From Eudromia elegans (taxonomy: Eukaryota > Chordata > Aves > Tinamiformes > Tinamidae): a DNA stretch of 64,000 nt. Of the stretch, positions 23,603-36,200 are shown in pieces; the first letter of the stretch is position 1; every line of letters begins with the position of its first letter. Under the pieces are notes generated by a model. The model made no database searches and had not been told where the DNA came from. It saw nothing but the letters and a program-made list of their open reading frames with translations. Where the stretch lies: assembly GCA_003342815.1 (NCBI GenBank), contig PTEX01000060.1, positions 1,128,244 to 1,192,243 of the forward strand, read 5' to 3'. Made by a program: the position numbers and the translations under genes.

Positions 23603-26600
23603 GATGAAGGTACCTACATTTAGGATCTGCCTGAAGATGTTGCCAGTGAACTATGTGTCCATTCTCCCACTACAGCCTGGGAGGTGGGGATAGCCCAAAT
23701 GGCCTCCAGTTGGCCCATGGCAGGTCCCCCATAGCAGAGACAAGAGTTGCATGTAGTTTTATCTTTCACCAGCACTGTAACTCTGCTGAAATAAAACACA
23801 TCAGTATGATACAGATGCAAAAAAAGACAAAATTCATACCTAAAGAGATCCAGTGCAGATTCTTGCTGCATTGCCATAAATGGTGTCTTTAATAATTCAT
23901 AATGCATTTATGATCATTCAAGAAAGCTCTTATGTGCAACACAAAGTGCAGGAGTGATGTCTGGTAGAGGATACATGACTCACTTTGGAACTGTCAAAGA
24001 AGATTTCTTCCAGAAGTTCTGCAAAGCATCTAGTTCCTCAGACAACTTGGTGCCAGGGGCAGTGACAGTTCTACCTCTTGATTTGTTAAAATAGAGGGAA
24101 TATGTTATGCTGTTCACTGCTGTACTGTAATGGTTATGTTGCTAAATGGTGCTAATTTTTCCCAGAAAAATAAATATATAAATAAAAAGCAAACAAGTGG
24201 ATCCATTTTCAATACTTTTTCAATACTTTTAGGATATATATTTTGAAAGGCATGGAACAACCTAATATTAAAGAAAGTTTTAGGTTACTATGTTTTTCTT
24301 TGGAAGTTGTCTTCTTTCGTGCTGTCGACTACCTTTCACATTTCACATTTTAAAGGCTGTCATATCAGGTTGTAATACAATGATTTTAATCTATATAGTC
24401 CTTAGTGTGTGACTTTAAAGACAGTTTGAAGATAAAAGAATGCCAGTGGACTCCAATAGACCTGGAGACTGCTATGACCTATGCATTTGATATCTTAGAG
24501 AATTTTCCATTCTAACTATGTTTGGACAAAAAGGAACAGAGAAAATATCTCATGAGTAATAAAAGTTTTAATGGGTGTCACTAGTCACACAGGAAACATG
24601 CCTGTGAATCATCATTTTGGCATTAGTTTTCTGCACAGGAATTCTGCTAGTTATGCATGGAAATGAGTAGTGGGAATCTAGTAAAAGACAAAAAATTAAT
24701 CTGTTAAAGAACCCTAAACATCTTTGCATATTTAAAATGAGTTTTTAGTCCAGATTTGGCGGTAAAGTTTTAGGCCCTATTCTGAGCCTTATAGGCCACA
24801 GAAAAACTATATACATTTCTCACTAGCAGCATAGAACCCATCTACCTACATTCACACCCTCCTTTTTCATCACCTGAAAAAAAGGAAGGTGGATATGAAG
24901 CCTAACAGCAAAATCCTCTCCTTATTTCCCAAAGGTTGACCTTGCGGTGATTTGGGGTAAAGATGGGGACAGTAAGGGTGGGCAATAAAAAGATAAGAAA
25001 ATCTAAAGGATCTGAATATAGCCCTTTCTATAAAGTAGCCCTTATCTTTATGGAAAGATGGATGTATTTTAGTCATGCTATGTCTAATTGCCATGGTAAA
25101 TTTACAGCAAATGTGGTCATCCCTGCATAGAACTTAGCAAAAGGTTTGTCTCAACAAAAATACACATCATTACTTTAACCAATGTTTCCTACACTTCCAA
25201 AGAAATGCATTTATTTGAATATGGCCCAATGAAACTTGAATTATGGGAAGTCTTCAGTATATTATTAAGTACTAGATTTTGACCAGAGTTCACAGTGAAT
25301 GTGAAATGTAAGCAGGTGTAAAGCAAAAGTCTTTGTAACCTTGAAATGCTGGAAGTTAATCTTTACAATTACTCTTAAAGGCACCTTTGGAATTTGTTGA
25401 ATTAACAAAAGAGATATAGCTGAATATACATTAAAAATAGAAAGGACATGGCAGAAATATTTTAATAAAAGTCTTGTAAAATGTAGCATATAAATACTTA
25501 AGCACTACACTTTAAGCATATATCTTTATATAGAAGGTTTATTTAGTGCTCGCAGCATGGCAATGATTTACAGACCAGAATTCAGGGCAGTCTGTGACAC
25601 AGTAATTTCCTCTGTATATGTTACACTGATAAACCAAGGTGTTTTGTACGTGAGATGGAGATCAGTGATTTTCAGCCACAGACTCCAAGGTGATATGCCC
25701 TGCTATCATGTTAACATGGTCACAATTAAACACACTTCCTGGGCGAAAGGTTACAAGAATCGTGCTGTTCCACAAGGGAAGGTAGGACAGGTCTACATGC
25801 ATGAAGACTGGTGTGCTGCTGCACATGTGTCGCCTGAACAATATTTATCAAGTGAATAGTATCTGCTGTGCTGCTTTGCTTGTTTTTCTCTCATATAAAA
25901 TAAAATCTGCAAAACAAGAAGTGAAGGAACGACAGGCACTTCTTGTGTCAATGGCAGTCACTTCCCATGAGAACCTGTCACAACACCGGTATCAGGGTTT
26001 GGCAGATGCAAGGCTATGAGACCTGAATTATATCAAGGAAACACAAGGGAAAGCTGCCAGAGGCTCAGAAACACCACTCCTAGAGTTACGGCTTAGGTGA
26101 AAGGGTGCAGAGCTGCAAATTGCAGCCAACATTAAGGCACTAAAGTACTCAGGCACTGAGCAACACAGCTGACCAAAGAGCCTTATTTTGTTTTCAGTTT
26201 ATATGATTCAGATAGTCAGCAAAAGAAATTCCTCTAGGCTCTGATCCAGTAAAGTGCTTAAAGTGCTTATTTCTGAATCCAGATGTCAGTAAGAGAGAGC
26301 TCTCAGGCACTGCTTATTATCCAGCAGGTGGAGGAGATGGCCCCAAGAGCTGGGCTCCGCTAAACGATTGTGTTGGCACTGTTAGCCCGTCTCACTGCAA
26401 ACGGAGAAGAGGTCAGCAAACCAGCTCCGCCTCAGGGCAATAATTAGAAGTTCAGGGCAATGATTGCTTACTCTGCACCCCCCACAGTCTGCATGAGCTG
26501 AGCTGTCTGTCCCTTGCACTCTGACAGTTTTATCATAACAGAAGAACTACCAAGAAGAAGAACTCATGAACCATTTTCAGACTGCTTGCTGTAGACATCT

Positions 26601-27515
26601 AGCTGTTGAATGAATCAGTCCCTCTAGAGCCTTATGTGGAAATCTGACCCTATTGCATCAAGCTATCTCTGTATCATCAAACACATCTGTATTGTCAAGA
26701 TATCTCTGCATCTTCTAAAAGAACCAGAATAGTTGAAATTTGAAAACAGTATTTCTGAAACAATTTGAAATCCTGTATTCAGACATCTAAGTAACTCATT
26801 AACCTCAGATGATGGCATCAGATGATATTAGCAGCTTTTAGAGATTGTGTAGACTCAGTGGTCAGCTTTATCTGGGGAAGTTTGAACACAGAAAGGATTT
26901 AGTTAGACTGAAATGGTAATCTCCGGGTTTTACTTAGTATGTAACAGCTCGTGTATTCACCTCCACCTCACAGAAGTGTGTCATTCCGTAAAGTATTTTG
27001 GAATAAACTGAACATAAATAGTATCATGTGAAACAAAGCCCTCTTCCTTCAGTTGTATCTAACCATAAAACTTCATCTTTTATGCCATCTATTATGCCAT
27101 TTAAATAATGAAAACTAAAGCTAAGAAAACTCTTATTTTATCCTATTATGTTGAGAATGTTGGATTTAGGATTTAAGATCTCTTCTGAACACTTCCTACA
27201 TGGAATTGCATAAAACTGCATCCTGCTCAGGAGTAGAAAGGACAGGAATAAACCTGTAAGGACTAAAGAGGGATGAGCGAAAAGTTCACAACAAAATTGC
27301 TGAAGTGTAAGAGCTCTGCCAAGCTGCGTTGATGTGCCAGACAGACGGCAGAAAAGCCTATCATCAGAAAAGCAACAGCAAGACTTTGGGTGCTTTCCCC
27401 AACAAGAAAAGAAAGAGGGAAATCATGTGGAGGCAGGACTAACCTGCTTTGCTAACTCCTCTGGCTGGGCCATCCATATCCCTCCTCTCCCGTTAACCTG
27501 GGACGCTAGGCTAAG
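23603..27515. other. Non-coding stretch with a GC-richer patch, no gene seen
   Basis: The longest frame is 100 codons on the plus strand (25557-25859) and resembles nothing I know. A GC-richer, CpG-containing patch at about 26280-26530 is described separately. No transposon was recognised. Confidence 0.5.
26280..26530. other. GC-richer, CpG-containing patch of unknown nature
   Basis: Unlike its AT-rich surroundings, this segment contains several CpGs ('ggctccgctaaacga', 'agcccgtctc', 'aaacggagaag', 'agctccgcctcag') and a short direct repeat of 'cagggcaat' spaced about 22 bases apart near 26436. It could be an unrecognised repeat, such as an old LTR, or a regulatory element. Nothing in it decides between these. 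Confidence 0.3.
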
Positions 27516-27690
27516 ATAACTTCTCGTGAAGTTGAGAATCCCCTGTACATTCAGGATATAAGAGTGCTCAGTTACAGCTCCTTGCAAGGCTGAGAGTCTC
27601 CTGTAAATTCAGGGTGTGGAATCGCTAGCATTTTCATCTCCCTGAAAGACTGAGAGGCCCCTCTATACACAGAGTGAAGTAACAAGCTAT
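27516..27690. repeat. Three-unit imperfect tandem repeat, period 58-60 bp
   Basis: The core reads 'tgagaatcccctgtacattc' at 27533, 'tgagagtctcctgtaaattc' at 27591 and 'tgagaggcccctctatacac' at 27651. Each core is preceded by a related 'cttctcgtga' / 'gctccttgca' / 'atctccctga' segment and followed by 'cagga', 'caggg' or 'agagtg'. Units 1 and 2 are clearly alike; unit 3 is more diverged. No further clean unit is seen on either side. The family is unrecognised. Confidence 0.75.
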
Positions 27691-29500
27691 AGCCTTTTAG
27701 TTTTGCTTTATTTTCTTTTATCTTTCCTTTTTGTTCATTTTCTCATTAATTGCATTTGCTAATTAATAATTGGTAAGCCTATTCCTATAACAACAGCACC
27801 AGTTAATGTTGGATGTTTTTATAACAAAGAACTTGTGCTAGTGAATAAAAATATCAACTAAGTAAAGCCCTTCTGAATTATTTTACTATCTCCCTTTAAC
27901 TTCAGTATAGCACAACAGCTAATAAATGTACAGACATGATGCTCAACAGGATCTTCCCAGTACTATTATTTCTGGCAATAATATGTATAGAAATATTAAA
28001 TGAGATGATACGTGATGTGAGAATGATAAAAATGAAAGCTGCCACCAAAGGCAACTTTGATGACATTTGAAAGCAAGTGAAAAGATTGCATGGACAAACA
28101 TCTACCTAAGCTTTTATCCAAAGATTGTCATCTGGGAGCAGTAATCTCTGGGAGCTCATGTAAAGACTCCCTGCATGACCTGATAGGGCCACCACCTATT
28201 CCAACCCCTGTTTTTTGATTGCTTCATTGAACATTGAAAGTGATCGGGACTCATCACCCGTAATCTAGACCAGAGAATAGATCTAAGTAAGTACTTCATA
28301 CAAGGTGAAGACATGGCAATTTAGAAAGGAATAACCTCCATTCATAATATGAAACAGAATAATAAATTAAGCTGAAGTTTCTAAACTGATCACAGAAAAA
28401 GACATGCAAAGAACTATTTTTTTGGGAAGAGTTAGATTTGGAGTCTCAAAAAACAAACTTCTGAAAATGGAGACCATTCTAAACAGAAGAGAGTATCAGC
28501 TCAACCCTGCTGACAATTTTTCACCAACACAAACAGCAACAACTGCAACTCTGTCACATTGCTCATTTTAAAATTGACAGGAATTACTGTAGTGATCAAC
28601 AGACACAGTCAAAAATTCTGTATCTGCTTAACAGCTATTCCTCACAATTCAATAAAATTATACTTATTACTAAATTCTTCTGCAATTGCTTAAATAGTTC
28701 AGAAGACTCCTGCTGTTCTTTCAGCTACTTCAAAGAAGGCTCAGAAAAAAAGTAATATACCTGAGGGAATGGACAGTTTTTATTCACATCTTGTCCTGAA
28801 TTTCTTCATTGTCACGGTAACTAATAAAAGGAATATGCATCAATCAAAGAATAGGGAGGCTAAATAATTAAACCTCTTTCAAAGGAAAAATTACTCATCA
28901 GCAAGTTTACTATTTCACATTAAAAATTACCATATTTGAAGTCACACTGAAATGTAACTGTATTGCAACTATTGATCTTACTGACAAATCTCACCAGAAA
29001 GTAGATAACAATTCAAAACCCTCATGAAGAATGGCAAATATGTAAAATCATCATATGAATAAGCTGAGATGCATGTGATACTTCCTTAAAATGCATGAAG
29101 ACTTTTCTTGGTAGCTACAAAATGTTCTCATACCTAAAAGAATGAAAGATGGTTCTGTGTTTAACACAGGAATTTTTCAAAGCTGATCTCTGGATGCACA
29201 GTGCTTTGTTCTGTATTGTACAAATTGCCAAACTTATTCAATATTACAGAACTCTTGGCAAATTTGTCCTATAATCTGGTCTCTTTTTGAGGTACTCTAT
29301 ATGACTCACAAGTGTCCAAAAAAAGCCTCTTGAGATACAATACGTTAGTCCATGCACCTGTTCTGCGTAGTTCTTGGTAGGGTAATCCTTTAATTCATTC
29401 AGACATCCACTTGACCTTGACTTGGGGAATGGTCAGAGAGATGAGTGTTTAGAGAAATAGTATTCATTAACATACAGTGACCAGTGTCCTGAAATGTGTT
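27691..29500. other. Non-coding stretch, no gene seen
   Basis: AT-rich DNA with short frames only. A T-rich run with several 'taat'/'atta' motifs lies at about 27715-27785. No repeat was classified. Confidence 0.55.
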
Positions 29501-29556
29501 GGAATCATAGAATCATAAAATGCTTAGGTTGGAAGGGACCTTGTCCGGGCACAATT
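29501..29556 (-). mobile_element. CR1 LINE 3' tail fragment
   Basis: Octamers ('aatcatagaatcataaaatg') are followed by 'ttaggttggaagggacctt', after which similarity stops within about 15 bases. Only the extreme 3' end is present, in the minus orientation. This is a very short 5'-truncated insertion or the remains of one. Confidence 0.85.
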
Positions 29557-30766
29557 TCACTATCCACCTTCCTTTTCACCTACCCATATTCCGTTGTCTA
29601 ATGTTGAGTCTGTGAAAACTCTTGAACTTTTATACCAACTGATCTGGGAAGGTATCTTGTCCACATACTAAAAATCTCCTTTCTAATTCTTTTAAGTCCA
29701 TGTATGATCTATAATGCAATAAATGCAGCAATGACATGGAGATTTTTCACAGTTCTCACAAAGCTAGAATGCTCCAGTCACTGTAAGATGAGTAACTTTG
29801 CCTCAGGGGTTCATATGTGATCTGCTTGGTTATCAATATTTAAGATCATAATTTTCTCATATTAACCCACTGGGATTAGAGCATGTTCGCTCAGTCTCCT
29901 GGCAGAGTCAATGTCATCTTCTGAAAGTAACCTGGAAGAGGCAGAGTAGTGTCCAGTCTCTCTGGTTTGAGGTGACATGCGAGTTAAGCAACCTTTCCCA
30001 AACCCACTATGACTATCATCCCATTTATGGATGCCTAGGAAAAGAGTATGGAAGGACTTTAGAAAGCTAAGCAAGATATCTACGTAAATAGGTAATTCCT
30101 TGCTCAGGCATTTAAACATAGATAATTACTATGGATGGATAACTCCTAACATTGATATTATAGTAAATTCCCAAAATGCTTCAATATTTCACTAAATCTG
30201 CAAGGATTTCTGGAACTGAAAAATCTGCTAGGAAAAACGCTGTCTACAATTTCTTTCGGGGATGTGGGAGAGATGATCCTGGAATTGCAGTGGTACTGAA
30301 GGGGTAAACTTCTTTAACTGATCATATTCATAATACAGAGAACAAGCTGGAACAAAGCATTCAACAAAAGCCCAGAACCAAGATATTTTGCAGTTGTGAT
30401 CAGTGCAAATGATTTTTAAGCATTTATTGTTGGTCGGGGTTTTTAAGCTGCTGGGTTGTATGTTCATGAAAATCACCTGGGAATTTCTATTACTCATTGA
30501 GATGTTATTACAAGCTAAATAGAAAAACAGACAATCTCTTTCCTTCTTATTACCTTGAAGGTATTTTTTCAAAACACACTCAAATATATTATGTGGCTTT
30601 GTCGTTATTACCATCGGTATTGTCTGACTCACTCCTATAATAAATGAAAAGAATTCAAAACATTTTTGAGCTAGCTATTTTAAAAAAATGAGCAATATTA
30701 CTCTAAGTGCCAAAAACGGGTATATTTTTTTTAATTATCTTGAAATCAAGAAGAAACAAATCTAAA

Positions 30767-30795
30767 AAAACCAACCAACCAAACAAACAAAAAAC
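30767..30795. repeat. CCAA/CAAA simple repeat
   Basis: Short tandem ccaa units pass into caaa units. Minor microsatellite. Confidence 0.75.
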
Positions 30796-31946
30796 CACTA
30801 CTTTAACCAGTTTCCCACCAGCCTAAATTTCACCTAGATCTCTAAGGCTAGTATTTCTGACTTGCTGGCTGCTTCTAAAAGCCCACAGACAACAAAATCT
30901 ACCAAGATTTTAAATTAATTTAGGTTTAATAAAGGCCTTTGGGGTTGAGTATTGGTCAGATATTAGAGCAGAAGCATCTTTCATTTTCATTGTTCTATTC
31001 ATTTTTATTGTAATATCTCAGGACCGTTCCACTCCTCCAGCCACGCCTGTGGGAGTGAAACAAGATTTTCAGTGCTACATGTATTTTTTCTTTATTCCTT
31101 TCTTCCTTTCTTTTATTATCCATTTGTTTTTAAAATAACTCTGTTCTAGGAAAGGTGAGCATTTGAGTTCCAGAACTTTCCTGCGATTTGTGAAATGAAT
31201 GATCCTCATATTCTGCTCCAGGGCATCTTCATATACTGCAAGTTCTGCAAATGCTTAAGTGGTCTGCAGGTGGTGAAAATTAAGAATCGTTTATACTGAC
31301 TTTTGCAAACTGAATAATCTCATCCTTCTGGCAAGTGAGTGGGTGTGATGGATTCAGACCAAATATTACCTGAGTGCTCAGAAACTCTGTCATCTTGTAC
31401 TTTGCACCATCCTACGCGTTCCTGTTACCTACTTTTCTTGCTAACTATATCTCAATTGATTTTAGTGTTTTCATCAACTGTGATCATTTGTTGCTTACAG
31501 TAGCCATTGTTAGTGGCTGTGTTTCCTCAAAGCCTGGAAATTTTATCTGTTGGCATTCTGAAAATATGCATAAACGTCTTACATATTTGTGTCTCTCAGT
31601 GTGTCTAGGCACATTATGAGATTATGAGTATCAAGGTAACATATGAGAAGTCACATATATTTAGACTTCTTACATCTCATTAGCAATTCCCCTGACTTTA
31701 TCAATCATATGCTACTTTCCTATTTCCTTTTTTTAAAATTCTTCAATTTCCTTTGTTTCATTTGAGGAAATTTAAGAACACCTATCAGGGTTACTTTCAT
31801 ATCAAGAAAATAAATCCCCACACCATTTCTTTCCACTCAGAAGAAATACTCCACTAGGTAGAGAATAAATATGTAGTTATCATTTGGGAATACTATTTTT
31901 AGAAAACAAGCTTTATCAAGGTGTTATCTAGAAGAAATATCTCTCC

Positions 31947-31970
31947 TTTTTTTTTTTTTTTTTTTTTTTT
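31947..31970. repeat. Poly-T run
   Basis: About 24 uninterrupted T bases. No retroposed sequence is recognised beside it. Confidence 0.9.
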
Positions 31971-33258
31971 AATCATCAGCTGAAACTTCCAACCTTTATA
32001 AACATAGCCTTAATGTAAACAGATTTTCTATAGAGATTTTCTAATGGAAAATTTTCTATACAGCTTACAGAAGAAGTGGGAGACTCCATCCCCCAGACCA
32101 GGCCATGCTGAACCCTGATAACAAGCTTTCTAGCACTTATTACTAGTTCAAGACCAGCTCAGGGTATCGTCTTCCAATTCTACTTGCTATTTCATAAAGA
32201 TGTACAGTCATTATAAAAAAAGAGGTATTTTCAGCTGTTTGCTCCTTTTTGCTGTCTGTATCACCCATAAGCATTAAAATCAGATTTTACCAGCAGGACT
32301 ACCTGGAACAGAGAGGGAAACTCCTTTTGTAGGAGGAAAACATTGCTGTTCAGTGAAGAAAATGTGCAGCCAATCTCTTTGTGTACAGCAGTACATTTAT
32401 TACTTTTCTATAGAAGAGATATTTCAAAAGATCATAGTCAAACCAAATATCTGACATTATCATAATAAATCAGTCTTCATATGAGCCCATTCCTCCACGC
32501 AGTCCTTCCTTCCTTCCCTTACTGCAGTTTAAATGATATTAGATAAAACAGAAATGAGATCCCATTCCCCGGCACCAGTATTCTGCAAATGATAAAAGCC
32601 CATCTGTCACACCTCAGCATTGGGGAGTTCTCAGTCATGAATAGGATTTTTGATATCTACTAAGTCCCCTAATATGCTCTTTGTTGTATGCGACTGACTT
32701 GCCCTAAGAGAAAGAGTGTAAATTACATTTATGTAAACATTATTTTCATCATATGACAGTTACTTATTAGTGAACATAGGAAATTATATGTATATTTTAG
32801 TAGACAAAGAAGGCTCCGCAAATGCAGAAGAATGGAGGAGTGAAAATATGATAATTATAGCAAATGATAAACAGAATATTTATTATCATTGGAGCTGGGG
32901 AGAGGGCACAGTGCATGCAAATAAATTAAAATATAGTAAATAAAACTGTGAATTTTAAAAAGATATAAATAAGGAATCAGGAAATATAATTAATTACAGA
33001 GGGAAAGGATCACAATAACAAAAAATATGTATGGTAATATCATACCTGTTACCCTTGGCAGTATCAAAAAGAGCTTTTCTTTTACACTGTTTGACTTTGA
33101 TCTTGTAATCGTTGCCATGTCCTGCTGTTAATACAAGGACTATAAAAGTGGCTGCACTATCAGATTTCTGGGCAGATCTTCAAGTGTTCAGTTATACTAT
33201 GAACTATCAAGCTGCGAGGCAGTAGGTCTGCATACTCAGTATATCTTTCCAATTTAAA

Positions 33259-33286
33259 ATAAACAAACAAACAAACAAAAAACAAA
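33259..33286. repeat. AAAC tetranucleotide microsatellite
   Basis: About six tandem aaac units ending in an A-run. A similar shorter tract occurs near 33690-33711. Confidence 0.9.
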
Positions 33287-36200
33287 GTCCTAATGAATCT
33301 AGGACATTTGAGTCACAAAGTGAAATCAGCTTTGGTCAGATATGTGGTTACCTTCACAAAATTATGGCACGTATATTGGTATGGTAGTAAGTATTGGGCT
33401 CCATGGCTATAAGAAGCGAGCCAGCAGGGGTTATTTGTACTGGAATCGCCAGCTTGCTCTGTGATTCAAGCCAACACTACCCCTGTCCTCCTGTTCAGAT
33501 GCCAAGACTGCTAAGCCTCTGTAAGCCAGTTCACATCTGCAAAGAGCTCCTGGCCTACCTCGTGCTCCAGTTCCATAGTTATGTGGTGTTTTTTGCTTTG
33601 TGGCACTCTGCTCTATGAGGATTTTAGCATACAGCTGCTGCAGTTAGCAGCTGAAGCAGAAATCTGTTCTAGATAACAGTAGAGCAACTAAAACAAACAA
33701 GCAAACAAACAATTTCCTGCGTTAATTTTGGATCAATACGGCATTAATAAGTGTTTTATTTTTCGTCATTTAACTGTTGTATATGTCACATGTATCTACA
33801 TGAATTTGCTGCCTTCTGTCTTGTGTAGCCCTTGTTTAAGATATTGTGGTGCTTAGGACAGCGGTTCTCTTACTAAATTACACAATAAATAACTTTTAAT
33901 CCTATTGAACAGTAAAATTTGCATTACCTTTTTATTGCTTTCAATTAAATATTTGATGCTAAATTTGAACTTCTCTCTGTGAGAAATGTTAACATTTCAC
34001 CATGACCAACTGATTTAAAAAGTTTGAAAACTTCTAGGCCCTTCCTTCAAATCTTCTTGCATCTTCTATCCCAATACGTAAGACTGAGATATAGAAAATT
34101 CTTAACAAGAGTTCCTTTTGGATCCTGTTGTTGTATCAAACACTTAGGTTATAGCATTGGATGAGAAATTCAGGAAGAACCGTCTTGCAGAGAATGATGA
34201 AGCACGTTAATCACAATAAAGCGTAGCTAGAACTATTATTTTCATAACAATAGCTTTCACTAGATCATAGTTCATATTTAAAAAATGGAATAACATAAAT
34301 CATAAACACCTTTGCAAACCAGGATGGTGCTGTGGAATATGCAGTTTGTCTAACCATGCAGTCAAAACGAGCACCTCTCTGTGTGAACTACTGTTTCTTT
34401 ACCAGATGATAGCAGAATCTGTTCAATACTAATTTAGCTGCCTGGCTTTGTTAGTGGTTAACTGAAATGTTAATACTTGGGCCTTAGATATGGGTTACAC
34501 TCACTTAGAGCTGTGTCCACATACGAAAACACTAAATTTCCAAGTGTTAACAGAGTAAGTGACTCAGAAGATCTGCAGAAGAATATGAAGTTTTCCTAAT
34601 GTATTAGAACAATATCTCCCTCTGTTAATTGCAGAAGCAACAACTGTAGAAGATATCTCCAGAGGCAGAACCTGTCTGAACCAGTCTGCCTGTCTTAGGA
34701 GTCCACCGTTCCTGTGAGTGAACAGAGAACCAGTAGCAAAAAGTGAGTAGCTCCATCCATGAATTGTCTTATCTCGCTGAATCTTCCTGTTCCTCAGAAT
34801 GGTAGAGGTTTCCCGTAAGTCCTGAGTAATAATTAGCAGACATATGCAGATGTCTTGATACCAAAGGATCTCTCAGGTGAGACTGGATGCCTAAATTTGG
34901 GCTGCTCCACATATTTGTTAGATAGCTATGATGATGTTCTCTGCCATCTTCTGTGACGTATTATTATTATGAAGAAATAAGAGTTCACAGCCTGGATGAA
35001 GAGGAAATTTTAAGATCCTAGACGTTCTATACTTTTTAAAATCACAAATGCTCTTATATTTCAAGGATTTGGATTTCCAACTCAATTTCTAGTCTACTTC
35101 TCAGGAGGATACCCTAACTACTGGATTGTAGATGGTCATTTTTTAAAGAAAAGTTAGTTGAATGAATCATAGTTAAATTTTGATTAAAAATAATGCAGTA
35201 AATTAAGTAGGAGTTGTTACTTGAATATGTAAGACGTGTCTCTCTGTATCTTTTAAAAATAAAGGTGTTGCACTGAAGGTAGACTTTATAAAACATGGGA
35301 TGTCTGCCCTCCTGTAAGTGTGTCTCTGTTAAAAAATCCCCACAAACTTCAAACTACAGAACTTCTGGTACTTCAAGCCTCAGTGAGTTATATAACAATA
35401 CCTATTCTGGTAAACAGCTGATTATTGCCCTTTTTGAATTACTCTGTGCTTCCTTTAGTGGTTTACATATTAATTATCGTACTACAATTTTTTTCCTTTT
35501 TTCACATTTCTAAAGTATCTTAATAAAATACAGTTGTAGTCTACCATCAACAGTAGTCGAATTCTCATCTTGGTTTTATTTTCTCTGTTTCATTCAAGAA
35601 TGACAGAATAATCTTTGCAGAAGGAGAACACAGAAGGAATATGAAAACATGTCCTGCTATTACCATGCTTATAAGGAAACCCTAAGGACCATATCTTTTT
35701 TCAATTGGTCTTGAAACAGTTTTGAAGTAAATGTCATTTGTTTTACATAGGTTCTACAGTGTTCAGCTGACTATCTTGCTGCCTTTAAAGACAGAGTTAA
35801 ATAAATTGCCTACATTTACCATTTTTCGTCATAATCAGACTGTGTGCAGAGGTTTGTCCCAAATGTTGTTTGTAAACATGCATGCATCTTATATAAATTA
35901 TGTAAAGTATGATGTGTACCCATTCTTTGAATGGTACCTTTGGGATACTGTGGGCTTGAAGATAAGGATGGAAGCCATAAATCTAATTTCATAGCTTTAG
36001 TAAGCAGTACAGAGAGTCCAGAACATGCTGCAGTGTTTTCACTGCAGCCAGCACTCCTCAGGAGTCAGACTTCAGTGCTCTGGGCCTGATGAAAATCTCT
36101 AAGTCTGGAAAGTTTCCTTTCTGGTTACACTGATACATTGCAATATAGATTCTGTAAATGTACAAAATACTAAGGCAAGATTTTTTTTTTTGGGGCAAGA

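Noticed and set aside
23244-23693. 149-codon plus-strand frame
   Set aside because: It is the antisense shadow of the minus-strand CR1 at 23153-23602 and has no independent features.
25557-25859. 100-codon plus-strand frame
   Set aside because: The composition is plausible, but I recognise no domain and see no promoter or splice context. Frames of this length are expected by chance in a window this size.
27516-27690. CRISPR-like array
   Set aside because: The repeats are adjacent, imperfect, about 58-60 bp and without unique spacers, and the genome is a vertebrate one.
30228-30632. 134-codon minus-strand frame
   Set aside because: No motif, membrane segment or repeat supports it, and it lies in AT-rich DNA with no gene context.
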